A stretch of 64,000 bases of DNA from positions 4,013,501-4,077,500 of the forward strand of contig NZ_OW485601.1 of the NCBI RefSeq assembly GCF_937425535.1, in the 5' to 3' direction. Positions 1 through 9,844 of this stretch are shown piece after piece. Within the stretch, counting starts at the first letter, position 1; every line of letters begins with the position of its first letter. Source of the stretch: Rhodovastum atsumiense. GTDB lineage: Bacteria > Pseudomonadota > Alphaproteobacteria > Acetobacterales > Acetobacteraceae. A model generated the notes under the pieces. That model made no database searches, was not told where the DNA came from, and worked only from the letters and a program-made list of their open reading frames with translations. A program made the position numbers and the translations under genes.

Positions 1-1154
<1,154 letters not shown>

Positions 1155-1158
<4 letters not shown>

Positions 1159-2381
1159 CCGACATCTCCGAACGCCTCCGCCACGCCATCGACGCCGGCT
1201 TCGCCGAGGAGGTGCGCTTCCTGGCGGAGCTGGTCCGGCATCCCTCGGATAACCCGGCAGGCGATTGCGCCCCGCATGCCGAACGCACCGCCGTGCTGCT
1301 GGAGGAGATGGGATTCACCGTCGAGCGCCACCCCGTGCCGGACGCCCTGGTGCGGGCCAACGGCATGGTGAGCGCGGTGAACCTGGTGGTGCGGCGTCGC
1401 TTCGGCGACGGTCCGGTGGTGGCGCTGAACGCGCATGGCGACGTGGTGCCGCCGGGCGAGGGCTGGACGCATCCGCCTTACGGCGCGGAGATCGTCGACG
1501 GCACGATGTACGGCCGTGGCGTCGCCGTCTCCAAATCCGATTTCGCCACCTATGCCTTCGCGCTGCGGGCGCTGGAGGCGGCCGGCCTCGCCCGCGGCAC
1601 GGTGGAACTGCACCTGACCTATGACGAGGAGGTCGGCGGCGCGATCGGCCCGCAATGGCTGCTGGAGCAGGGGATCAGCAAGCCGGACCTCGCCATCTGC
1701 GCCGGCTTCGGCCATGCGGTGGTCACCGCGCATAATGGCTGCCTGCACCTGGAGATCGAGGTGCGGGGGCGGTCGGCGCATGCGGCGCTGCCCGCGACCG
1801 GGATCGACGCGCTGGAAGCGGCGAACGGCATCCTGACCGCGCTCTATGCCTATCGCCACACCCTGGCCGATACGGTTTCGGCGGTGGCTGGCATCGGCTC
1901 GCCGCAACTGACCGTCGGGCTGATCGAAGGCGGCATCAACACCAATGTCGTGCCGGACCGCGTGGTGCTGCGCCTCGATCGCCGCATGATCCCCGAGGAA
2001 GCGCCGGAGGCGGTCGAGGAGCGGCTGCGCGCGGTGGTTGCCGGGGCCGCGGCGGCGTTTCCGCAGGCGCGGGTGACGGTGCGGCGGATCCTGCTGGCGC
2101 GGCCGCTGGTGCCGCTGCCGGGGGCGGAGCGCCTGGCCGGGCTGCTCTGCACCCAGGCGACGCGGGTGATGGGCGAGCCGGTGCGCAGCCAGGGCGTGCC
2201 GCTCTATACCGATGCGCGGCATTACGCCGAGGCCGGGATCCCGGTGGTGCTGTACGGCGCCGGGCCGCGCAGCATCGAGGCGGCGAACGCGCACCGGGCC
2301 GACGAGAACCTGCGGCTGGAGGATCTGCGCAAGGCCACCGAAGTCGTGGCCTGCGCGCTGTGGGATCTGCTCGCGGCCTGA
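1155..2381 (+). CDS. M20 family deacylase (ArgE/DapE-like)
   Basis: A 408-residue metallohydrolase of the acetylornithine deacetylase/succinyl-diaminopimelate desuccinylase type. The metal ligands are visible: NAHGDVVPP (H94, D96), YGRGVAVSKSD (D129) and TYDEEVGG (catalytic and ligand Glu 158/159). A dimerisation-domain segment GRSAHAALPATG follows. It starts inside the stop codon of the upstream amidohydrolase (ATGA), so the two are almost certainly co-translated. The pairing suggests that the upstream enzyme opens or decarbamoylates a compound and this one deacylates the product. That is inference, and the acyl amino acid substrate is unknown. A dispersed hairpin-rich repeat follows directly and may terminate the transcript. 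Confidence 0.8.
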
Positions 2382-2389
2382 GGCCGGTT

Positions 2390-2590
2390 GCGGGGCGTTG
2401 CCCCGCCCCCACCAGGAGGCTTTGCCTCCTGGACCTCCACCAAGGGCTTCGCCCTTGGAACCCAATACTCTGTGCCGCGCAGCGCGAATGGGCTTGGGCC
2501 GCGAAGCGGACCAAGGGGCCGGCCCTTGGCAGGTCCAGGGCGGAGCCCTGGCCTTAACCTAACGCCTATGGGGCGTTGCCCCGTACCCTG
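2390..2590. repeat. Dispersed modular hairpin repeat, copy A
   Basis: About 200 bp made of successive small palindromes: GGGCGTTGCCCC, CCAGGAGGCTTTGCCTCCTGG-type, CCAAGGGCTTCGCCCTTGG, GCGCAGCGC and CCAGGGCGGAGCCCTGG, then a second GGGCGTTGCCCC. The same modules recur in the same order at 17,590-17,752 and 46,449-46,636 (opposite orientation) and in degraded form near 56,096. It lies between an M20 gene and a GNAT remnant and could fold as a terminator. Confidence 0.8.
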
Positions 2591-2761
2591 ATGGCTCACA
2601 TGGAGGGCCATCTTGCGGCGCGCGGCGTGCGCCGGGCCAGCCTGCTCAGCTCGCACGTCGCACGCCGGTTCTACGGCTCACTCGGCTACGAGGAGGTGGG
2701 CCGGGCGGAAAGCCGGTTCGGCACGCTGGACGCGATCAAGATGGCGAAGCGGCTCGGGTGA
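2576..2761 (+). pseudogene. C-terminal remnant of a GNAT N-acetyltransferase
   Basis: The frame beginning at TTG 2576 (ATG codons at 2591 and 2600) encodes about 61 residues. They match only the end of a GNAT fold: a helix with GHLAARGVRRASLLSSHVA, then RRFYGSLGYEEVGRAE, the conserved FYxxxGF/Y strand-turn, and a closing strand. The acetyl-CoA binding motif A (Q/RxxGxG/A) that should precede it is missing, and the upstream sequence is the dispersed repeat. The reading is a gene truncated at its 5' end, probably where the repeat inserted or recombined. It is unlikely to be an active enzyme. Confidence 0.6.
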
Positions 2762-2815
2762 AGTCTCCCGCCGGCGCCGGCCGCCTGGGCATCAACGGGG
2801 CACGGCCCTTGCGGG

Positions 2816-3229
2816 CTACGTCGTGGCCGTACGGGCATCGGCATCCGGCCCGGCCTGCAGGAGCTTCTGGAACACCTGCTGCAGCGCCTCGATCGTGAAC
2901 GGCTTGGCCAGCACCGGTGCGGCGGCGAAGCGGGCTTCGATGCCCTCGGCGCCATAGCCCGTCGCGAAGGCAAACGGAACGCCCCGCGCCGCCAGCGCCT
3001 CGGCGACGGGGAACACCTTCTCGCCACCGACATTGACGTCGAGCACGGCGGCGTCGAGCGCGCTGGTCTCAGAGGCCGCGGCGGCGAGCCCCCTGGCCAC
3101 CGTCCCGGCCACTTCCACCACCACGCCGCCGAGGTCGGTCAGCATGTCCTCGACGAGCATCGCCACCATGGCCTCGTCCTCGACAACCAGGAGCCGCGCG
3201 CCGTCGAGCGTCCCTGAAGGATCCGTCAT
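2816..3229 (-). CDS. Single-domain response regulator (receiver only)
   Basis: A protein of 137 residues that is nearly all CheY-like receiver domain. ARLLVVEDEAM carries the acidic pocket, LDAAVLDVNVGGE the phospho-acceptor Asp, FATGYGAEG the Thr/Ser switch position, and PVLAKPF the conserved Lys. There is no output domain. The ATG at 3229 overlaps the TGA of the upstream hybrid kinase (ATGA), so the two are co-translated. The HWE-type kinase domain at the end of that neighbour is the natural phosphodonor. Single-receiver proteins of this subfamily often act with HWE kinases, but the downstream target is not visible here. Confidence 0.85.
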   Translation of the reverse strand: MTDPSGTLDGARLLVVEDEAMVAMLVEDMLTDLGGVVVEVAGTVARGLAAAASETSALDAAVLDVNVGGEKVFPVAEALAARGVPFAFATGYGAEGIEARFAAAPVLAKPFTIEALQQVFQKLLQAGPDADARTATT

Positions 3230-6200
3230 GCCTGCACCATGATCTTCGCTGAAACCGGCAGGCACATGTAGCAGTGCAGCCCATCCGTGGTGAAGTCCAT
3301 CCGCACCTCGCCGCCCAGTTCCGCGGGCATGCCGCGTTCGATCAGGCGGGTGCCGAAGCCGTGCCGCCGGGGCGGGCCGGCCAGCCCCGGCCCACCTGAT
3401 TCGCACCAGTCAATGACGACGTCCGCGGAGTCGCCCTCGCGCTCGATCCGCCACGCTATCTGCACTTCTCCCCCGGCGACCGACAGCGACCCATACTTTG
3501 CGGCGTTGGTGACCAGCTCGTGGAAGGTCATGGCCAGCGTCACCGACGCGGTCGGGCCCAGCGTGACCGGTGGCCCTTCCACCCGGACCCGTCGTGTCCC
3601 CGCCGCATCGCCCGCATAGGGCGCCAGCGTGCGGGTGACCACGTCGGCGAGCGAGGCGCCGTCCCACGATGCCGCCGTCAGCAATTCGTGCACCCGCGCC
3701 AGGGCCATGATGCGGCCGACGACATCTTCCATGAACGCGGCCGGATCGGGCGCGCTCCGCCGTGTCTGCGCCACGATCGACTGGACGGTGGCCAGCGTAT
3801 TCTTGACCCGGTGGTTCAGCTCGGCGAGCAGCAGCCGCAGCCGTTCCTCGTCCCGCTTGCGCGCGGTGACGTCGAGCGAGACGCCGATCAGGCGCAGCGG
3901 CACGCCTCCCGGCCCGTAGATCGCGTGCCCCCGGACCTGCAGCCACCTGATGGCGCCGTCGGGGGCAATCACCCGATATTCGATGTCCAGCGCCGAATCG
4001 TTGCCCACCGCGTCTTCCCGCGCCGCCGCGGCGCGGGCCCGGTCGTCGGGGTGGAGGTGCCGGACGATATCGGCCCGCGTCTCCACCTGGTCCTGCGGGC
4101 CAAGGCAGAAATGCTCGCGGCAGATCGGCGAGAGGGTGAAGCCGTCCGTTGCCAGGTCCAGTTCCCAGCTTCCCATGCCACCTGCCCGCATCGCCAGCTC
4201 CAGGCGCTGCTCGCTTTCGCGCAGCGCCGCGCGCCCGCGTTCGGCGGCAAGCTCGGCGCGGAGGTCGCGTTCGCGCTCGGCCGCCTCGCGGCGATGGCGC
4301 GCCAGCGTCACCGCCGCGTCGATGCGCGCGCGTAGCTCCCGCGCGCTGAACGGCTTGACCAGGTAGTCATCGGCGCTGGCGGACAGGCCCTCCACCCGCG
4401 CTTCCTCGCCCGCCCGCGCCGAGAGCAGGATCACCAGCAGCCCCTCCATGGCGGGGTCGGCGCGCACGGTCCGCAGCAGCGCGAAGCCGTCCATCACCGG
4501 CATCATGACGTCGCTCAGCAGCAGGTCCGGCAGCGGGCCGCGCCGCAGCGCAGCGAGGGCGGCGGCGCCGTCGCACACCGTCTCCACCGCGTAGCCGCCC
4601 TGCCGCAGGATCTGCGCCACATAGGCGCGGACATCGCTGTTGTCGTCGGCCAGCAGGATGCGGGGGCCTCCCGCGACCGCGTCCGGCGCCTCTGCCACCG
4701 GGCAGGCCGGGGCCGGCGCGGCGTCGTCGGGCAGCCAGCGCAGGGCCTCTTCCACATAGGCGCTGGCGCGCACGGCGGTGGAGGCCAGGACGCGCTCGCC
4801 CCGGATGCGGTCCGGGGGCAGGTGGGCGGTGCCGAAGGGCACGGTGACGGTGAAGGTCGTGCCGTGCCCCGGCGTGCTGGTGACCCCGATTTTCCCGCCG
4901 TGCAGGCGCACCAGTTCCTCGACCAGGGCGAGGCCGATGCCGCTGCCTTCCTGGGTGCGGCCGCGCTGGCCCTCGATGCGGTGGAAGCGTTCGAACAGCC
5001 GCGGCAGCTCCTCGGCGGCGATGCCGACGCCGCTGTCGCGCACGACCAGTTCCGCCACGGCGCCGGCGTTGCGCAGCGACACGGCGATGCCGCCGTCCAG
5101 CGTGTACTTGAAGGCGTTGGACAGCAGGTTGAGGACGATCTTCTCCCACATCTCCCGGTCCACGTGCACCGGCGCGCCGAGCGGCGGGCAGTCGGCCCGC
5201 AGGTCGAGGCCGGCGCGCTCGCAGGCGGAGCGGAAATTGCTGGCCAGGTCGATGGTCAGGCCGGCGAGGTCGGTGGGCTCGAAGCGTGCCTGCACCCGCC
5301 CGGCCTCGATGCGCGAGAAATCGAGCAGGGAATTGACCAGCCGCAGCAGGCGCAGCGCGTTGCGGTGGGCGACCTGCAGGCGCTCGCGCTGGGCGGGGGG
5401 CAGGGGGGCCGCGTCCGCCAGCGCATCCTCCACCGGGCCGAGCAGCAGGGTCAGCGGCGTGCGGAACTCGTGGCTGATGTTGGAGAAGAACGCGGTCTTG
5501 GCGCGGTCGATGACCGCCAGGGCCTCGGCCCGCCGGCGCTCCGCCTCGTAGGCCTGCGCATTGGCCAGCCCGTTCGCCAGCGCCGCCGCCACCAGCTCGT
5601 AGAAGCCGCGATAGGCGTCGTCGAAGGGCAGCCGCGGGCTGACCCCGGCGATCATCAGCGCCGCGGGCCGGCCCGTCTCCGACGGACCGATGGGCGCCAT
5701 GACGGCGCAGTCGGGCGGTTCCTCGTAAGGGCCGCAGGTGGTGTCGCGGAGCATCGCGGCGAGGCCGGTCACCGTCACCGGGGCATGCGACCCGCCGGGC
5801 GTATCCAGCGGGTAGGGCGAGGCCACGCCATGGGCGAGGACCGGCGGGCTCGCGGCGGTCCCGGTGGCGATGCCGGTCCGGGCGGCCAGGCGGTAGCCCG
5901 CGCCGGCATTGCCCCCGCTTTCGTCGGATTGCCCGCTTTCCTCGAATTGGTAGAGCAGCACGAAAGGCAGATCGAAGGTGTTTTCCGTCAGGGTCGCTGC
6001 CGCCTGCGCGAACACCTCGGCGGGCGTCTTGGCCCTGGCGAGGCGGCCGTTGAGGTCGCGCACGGCGCGGGTCCGCCGCTCCAGCAGCATCGACCGCGTG
6101 GTTTCCGTCACCGGATGGAACAGGCCGCCGATCCCGCCGCTCTCGTCGCGGATCGGGCTGAAGCTGAAGGTGAAGAAGGTTTCTTCAAGATAGCCGTAGC

Positions 6201-6678
6201 GGTCGATGAAGATCCTCTGGTTCTCGAGAAAGACGCTTTGCCCGGCCAGTGCCGTCTCGAAGGCCGCCCCGATGACCGGCCAGGCGGAGGCCCAGCATTC
6301 CCTGAAATCCATGCCCATCGAATGCGGATGCTTGGCGCCGCAGATCGGCCAGTAGCCATCGTTGTAGATCTGGACGTGCTGGGGGCCCCAGGTCATGGAA
6401 ATCGGAAAGGTTGACGCGAGGCACAGGCTGACGGCGGTGCGCAGGCTTTGCGGCCAATCGACGATCGGACCGAGCGGGGTCGCCGACCAGTCCTTCGCGC
6501 GGATCAGCTCCGCCATCTCGCCGCCACCCGCCAGGAAGTCGAGATTGGCCGCGCGGTCGGGCCGCCGCGCCAGGGCGCAGCTCGTGGGATCGCGTCCGCA
6601 GGTGGGGGGCTGGTCGCTGTTCGCCGTTGTCGCCGATCGGCCCATCGGGCTGCCCTTCTCGCGGAATTCGCTCCTCAT
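3226..6678 (-). CDS. Double-kinase hybrid sensor: PAS-GAF-HisKA-HATPase-REC-PAS-HWE kinase
   Basis: An 1150-residue soluble sensor with no obvious membrane helix. Domains in order: a PAS-like sensor (about 55-195), a GAF-like region (205-375), a HisKA dimerisation helix with phospho-His 403 (FFSNISHEFRTPLT), a HATPase (506-616, N521 in LNLLSNAFKY), a receiver (673-790, D723 in LLSDVMMP, KPF at 775), a second PAS (830-940), and a second kinase of the HWE/HisKA_2 type with H956 (AELNHRVKNTLATVQ) and its own ATPase (TFHELVTNAAKYGSL). The first kinase probably feeds the internal receiver. The C-terminal HWE kinase probably phosphorylates the overlapping receiver protein at 2816-3229. Two kinases in one chain allow cross-talk between two inputs. 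The ligand is unknown. Confidence 0.9.
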   Translation of the reverse strand: MRSEFREKGSPMGRSATTANSDQPPTCGRDPTSCALARRPDRAANLDFLAGGGEMAELIRAKDWSATPLGPIVDWPQSLRTAVSLCLASTFPISMTWGPQHVQIYNDGYWPICGAKHPHSMGMDFRECWASAWPVIGAAFETALAGQSVFLENQRIFIDRYGYLEETFFTFSFSPIRDESGGIGGLFHPVTETTRSMLLERRTRAVRDLNGRLARAKTPAEVFAQAAATLTENTFDLPFVLLYQFEESGQSDESGGNAGAGYRLAARTGIATGTAASPPVLAHGVASPYPLDTPGGSHAPVTVTGLAAMLRDTTCGPYEEPPDCAVMAPIGPSETGRPAALMIAGVSPRLPFDDAYRGFYELVAAALANGLANAQAYEAERRRAEALAVIDRAKTAFFSNISHEFRTPLTLLLGPVEDALADAAPLPPAQRERLQVAHRNALRLLRLVNSLLDFSRIEAGRVQARFEPTDLAGLTIDLASNFRSACERAGLDLRADCPPLGAPVHVDREMWEKIVLNLLSNAFKYTLDGGIAVSLRNAGAVAELVVRDSGVGIAAEELPRLFERFHRIEGQRGRTQEGSGIGLALVEELVRLHGGKIGVTSTPGHGTTFTVTVPFGTAHLPPDRIRGERVLASTAVRASAYVEEALRWLPDDAAPAPACPVAEAPDAVAGGPRILLADDNSDVRAYVAQILRQGGYAVETVCDGAAALAALRRGPLPDLLLSDVMMPVMDGFALLRTVRADPAMEGLLVILLSARAGEEARVEGLSASADDYLVKPFSARELRARIDAAVTLARHRREAAERERDLRAELAAERGRAALRESEQRLELAMRAGGMGSWELDLATDGFTLSPICREHFCLGPQDQVETRADIVRHLHPDDRARAAAAREDAVGNDSALDIEYRVIAPDGAIRWLQVRGHAIYGPGGVPLRLIGVSLDVTARKRDEERLRLLLAELNHRVKNTLATVQSIVAQTRRSAPDPAAFMEDVVGRIMALARVHELLTAASWDGASLADVVTRTLAPYAGDAAGTRRVRVEGPPVTLGPTASVTLAMTFHELVTNAAKYGSLSVAGGEVQIAWRIEREGDSADVVIDWCESGGPGLAGPPRRHGFGTRLIERGMPAELGGEVRMDFTTDGLHCYMCLPVSAKIMVQA

Positions 6679-6730
6679 GCCCGCCCGCGGCGATCCGGAT
6701 CATTTCCAGGGGCGTGAATCAATATTTTGA

Positions 6731-6754
6731 AATCGCAGACAATAATATGCGATT
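6731..6754. promoter_or_regulatory. Inverted repeat in the HK/metal-receptor intergenic region
   Basis: A perfect 7-bp inverted repeat, AATCGCA and TGCGATT, is separated by 10 bp inside an AT-rich stretch that stands out against the GC-rich surroundings. It lies in the roughly 400-bp gap between the divergent hybrid kinase (start 6678) and the DUF2946/TonB-receptor operon. A regulator binding site is plausible but the regulator is unknown. I see no gene in the rest of 6679-7062. Confidence 0.35.
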
Positions 6755-7125
6755 ATTTGTGAGATTGGTAGGAAAAGCCACTGCCGGTTTCGCCTGGGTT
6801 GCGCTGCCGGCCGGGGCGCCCTGCTCCGCCCGGCCGGGTCGCAGGGGAGGGCGGCGGATTGGCCCGGCATCCTCCACGGTGGCGGCGGTTTTGGGTGGGT
6901 TTCACGATTTCTCGATTATGGCGGATGCGATCCGGGGGCCGTCGTTCGCGACCGGCCTCGCGGTCTCGGTGGTCCTTGCCTCCATGGGGTGGCGGCAGCG
7001 TGGCATTGCCGCCACAGGTTCGGCAATTCACGCGCGATCGACGCTGGTCGTGATGACTACGTTTGGTAACGGTATTATACGCCATCCGTGACCATTCCCC
7101 GTCGCCTCTCATCGTCGCGCGCGCC

Positions 7126-7521
7126 GTGATCCGTTCCGCCTGGTTGCGCGGGCCGTGGTCATGGCCGGCGCGTGTCGCGTTGCTGGCGCTGCTGCTGATG
7201 CCGCTGCTGCGTGGCCTGCAGGCGCCGTCGGGCGAGGGGCTGACGGTGACGATCTGCACCGAGCATGGTGCGGAGGAAGTGGCGCTCGATGCCGACGGCG
7301 CGAAGCTGCCGCCCGCGGGGAAGGCGTGCTGGTTCTGCATCGCCCATCCCGGCTGGATGGTGGCCGGGGTGCCGGATCCGCCGCCGCCGCGCCGCGTGGT
7401 GCTGACGCAGTTGGCGGCGCCGATGCCGGCCGGCATCGTGGCGCGCCGGGATTTCCTGCTCGGGCGCCGCACCAGGGCGCCGCCCGGAGTGCCCGCTCAG
7501 GGCATGAATCCCCAGGGGTGA
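7126..7521 (+). CDS. DUF2946-like small exported protein
   Basis: About 131 residues from GTG 7126; the frame can also start at TTG 7063. A basic, hydrophobic N-terminus (SWPARVALLALLLMPLLRGL) looks like a signal or anchor. It is followed by VTICTEHGAEEVALDADG and a CWFCIAHPGW segment with paired cysteines and a histidine. This layout matches the DUF2946 type of short cysteine-containing proteins commonly encoded next to copper-type TonB-dependent receptors. The adjacent receptor supports that reading. A periplasmic role in metal binding is inferred only from the cysteines and the context. Confidence 0.6.
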   Translation: MIRSAWLRGPWSWPARVALLALLLMPLLRGLQAPSGEGLTVTICTEHGAEEVALDADGAKLPPAGKACWFCIAHPGWMVAGVPDPPPPRRVVLTQLAAPMPAGIVARRDFLLGRRTRAPPGVPAQGMNPQG

Positions 7522-7669
7522 TCCCGGCCGGACCCGGGCGCCGCCCCTGCGCGGGCATGCCCCGGTGCCGCGACCGATCCGGTGGTCCGACCAACGCGAC
7601 GCGGCGATGCCGCCGTCGCGGCGGCCGCCGGCGGCCCTTCGCTTCGCCTGCGATCCTGGAACGAATTTC

Positions 7670-9844
7670 GTGCGACCCAAGACACAGACCCATTCCGCGC
7701 GCCGGCCCTCCGGGCTTGGCCTGATGACGCTGGCCTCCGCCGCCGCGCTCGCCGCCGGCGGCGCCCGGGCGCAAGCCCCGACCCCGCTTCCGGCCGTGCG
7801 CGTGCAGGCCGATGCCGAGCTGTCGCGGCCGGTGGACGCCTCCAGCCTTGGCGAGGCGGCGCTGGCCAATGGCCGTGCCGCCACCAGCGACACCGCGCGG
7901 CTGCTTGGCACGCTGCCGGGGGTGGCGCTGCAGACCGGCGGGGCGGTGTCCAGCCTGCCGGTGCTGCGCGGCCTCGCCGATGACCGGGTGCGCATCCTGA
8001 CCGATGGCATGACTGCCGCCTCGGCCTGCGCCAACCACATGAACCCGCCGCTGTCCTATGTCGATCCGACCAATGTGGGGCGGGCGACGGTGCTGCCGGG
8101 GGTGACGCCGGTCAGCCTGGGCGGCGACAGCATCGGCGGCACCATCCTGGTCGACACGCCGCCGCCGGCCTTCGCCACCGAAGCGGAAAGCCCACGCTGG
8201 GACGCCAGCGTTTCCACTTTCTACCGCAGCAACGGCGACAGCATCACCACCGCCGGCACGGTCGGGGCGGCGACGCAGCGGGTCAGCCTGGGCTATGCCG
8301 GGTCCTGGGCGCAGGGCCACGACTACGTGGACGGCAACGGCAACAAGGTGCTGTCGACCAACTACCAGACCGCCAACCACCAGGGCACGCTGGGCGTGCA
8401 GGGCGAGAACAGCCTGTTCGTGCTGAAGGGTGGGGTGCAGATCATGCCCTACCAGGGCTTCCCCAACCAGCGCATGGACCTGAAGGGCAACCACAGCAGC
8501 TACGTCAACGGCAGCTACACCCGTGACCTGGGCTGGGGGAAGGTCGACCTGCGGCTGTGGTGGCAGGATGTGCGCCACTACATGAACTTCCTGGCCGACA
8601 AGGGCGGCGACGCCACCGGCGGCATGCCGATGAAGACGCATGGCACCACGCTCGGCTACCGGGTGAAGCTGGACCTGCCGGTGGGCGAGCGCCACCTGCT
8701 GCGCGTCGGCAGCGACCTGGAGGCACTGCGGCTGAAGGATTGGTGGCCGCCGGTCGGCACCGGGATGATGAGCCCGAACACCTACCTCAACATCAACAAC
8801 GGCACGCGCACGCGCCTGGGCGTCTTCGGCGAATGGGAGGCACGCTGGACCGACGCCTGGAGCACGCTGCTGGGCGCGCGCATCGACACGGTGTGGATGG
8901 ATACCGGAACGGTGCAGCCGTACAGCTGGACCTCGATGATGTCGGCCGCCGACATCGCCGCGGCGAAGGTGTTCAACGCGCAGAACCGGGCGCGCACCGA
9001 CGTCAATCTCGACCTGACGGCGCTGACCCGCTACGAGGCGACCGAGACGCTGACCGGCGAGTTCGGCTATGCGCGCAAGACGCGCTCGCCCAACCTGTAC
9101 GAGCGCTATGCCTGGGGCGCGGGCAACATGGCGCAGAGCATGATCGGCTGGTTCGGCGACGTGAACTACTATCGCGGCAACATCGACCTGAAGCCGGAAG
9201 TGGCGCACACCGTCAGCGTCTCCGCGGTCTGGCACGACGCCGCGAAGGAATCGTGGGAGGCGCGGATCACGCCCTACTACACCTATGTCGACGACTTCAT
9301 CGGCGTGACCCGCGTGGGCAGCCTCGCGCAGGGCGGCACCACCATCGCCAAGCTGCAATTCGCCAATCGTGATGCGCAGATCTACGGTGTCGATGTGTCC
9401 GGCCGGGCGGTGCTGTGGCGGGGCCAGGATTATGGCACGGTAGGCGTGCAGGGCGTGATCGGCTGGCTGCAGGGCAACTACATCGATTCCGGCAAGAGCC
9501 TGTATCACATGATGCCGCTGAACGCGCAGGCGGCGCTGACGCACCAGCTCGGCGGCTGGACGAGCCGGGCGGAACTGCGGCTGGTGGCGCCGAAGGCGCT
9601 GGTGGACGGCGACCGCTACGAACCCTCCACGCCGGGTTTCGCGGTGATGAACCTGCGCACCAGCTATGAATGGCGCAACGTGCGGCTGGATTTCGCCATC
9701 GAGAACCTGCTGAACCAGCAATACTATGAACCGCTGGGCGGGGTGGACTATGCCGACTGGCGCGCCACCGGCCGGGTGGGCGAGCTGGGCAGCGTGCCGG
9801 CACCGGGGCGGACCTTCATCGCCGGGGTGACGTTCAGGCTGTGA
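7670..9844 (+). CDS. TonB-dependent outer-membrane receptor, OprC/NosA copper type
   Basis: About 724 residues from GTG 7670. That start is preferred because it gives a clean signal peptide ending AAGGARAQA; the frame stays open back to 7565. The plug domain carries LPGVALQTGG and LPVLRGLADDRVRILTDG. A SACANHMNPPLSY segment (Cys 120, His 123, Met 124) resembles the Cys/His/Met metal-binding motif of OprC/NosA copper receptors. The C-terminus is a beta-barrel ending in aromatic F-R-L, and blocks such as YARKTRSPNLYERY and FAIENLLNQQYYEPLGG are typical of the family. It ends in a GTGA overlap with the tonB-like gene. Copper is the probable substrate by family. No exbB/exbD is nearby. Confidence 0.8.
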   Translation: MRPKTQTHSARRPSGLGLMTLASAAALAAGGARAQAPTPLPAVRVQADAELSRPVDASSLGEAALANGRAATSDTARLLGTLPGVALQTGGAVSSLPVLRGLADDRVRILTDGMTAASACANHMNPPLSYVDPTNVGRATVLPGVTPVSLGGDSIGGTILVDTPPPAFATEAESPRWDASVSTFYRSNGDSITTAGTVGAATQRVSLGYAGSWAQGHDYVDGNGNKVLSTNYQTANHQGTLGVQGENSLFVLKGGVQIMPYQGFPNQRMDLKGNHSSYVNGSYTRDLGWGKVDLRLWWQDVRHYMNFLADKGGDATGGMPMKTHGTTLGYRVKLDLPVGERHLLRVGSDLEALRLKDWWPPVGTGMMSPNTYLNINNGTRTRLGVFGEWEARWTDAWSTLLGARIDTVWMDTGTVQPYSWTSMMSAADIAAAKVFNAQNRARTDVNLDLTALTRYEATETLTGEFGYARKTRSPNLYERYAWGAGNMAQSMIGWFGDVNYYRGNIDLKPEVAHTVSVSAVWHDAAKESWEARITPYYTYVDDFIGVTRVGSLAQGGTTIAKLQFANRDAQIYGVDVSGRAVLWRGQDYGTVGVQGVIGWLQGNYIDSGKSLYHMMPLNAQAALTHQLGGWTSRAELRLVAPKALVDGDRYEPSTPGFAVMNLRTSYEWRNVRLDFAIENLLNQQYYEPLGGVDYADWRATGRVGELGSVPAPGRTFIAGVTFRL

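Noticed and set aside
6760-7060. Possible cobalamin riboswitch (GCCACTG seen near 6778)
   Set aside because: The rest of the B12-box pattern is absent, and the downstream receptor has copper-type motifs.
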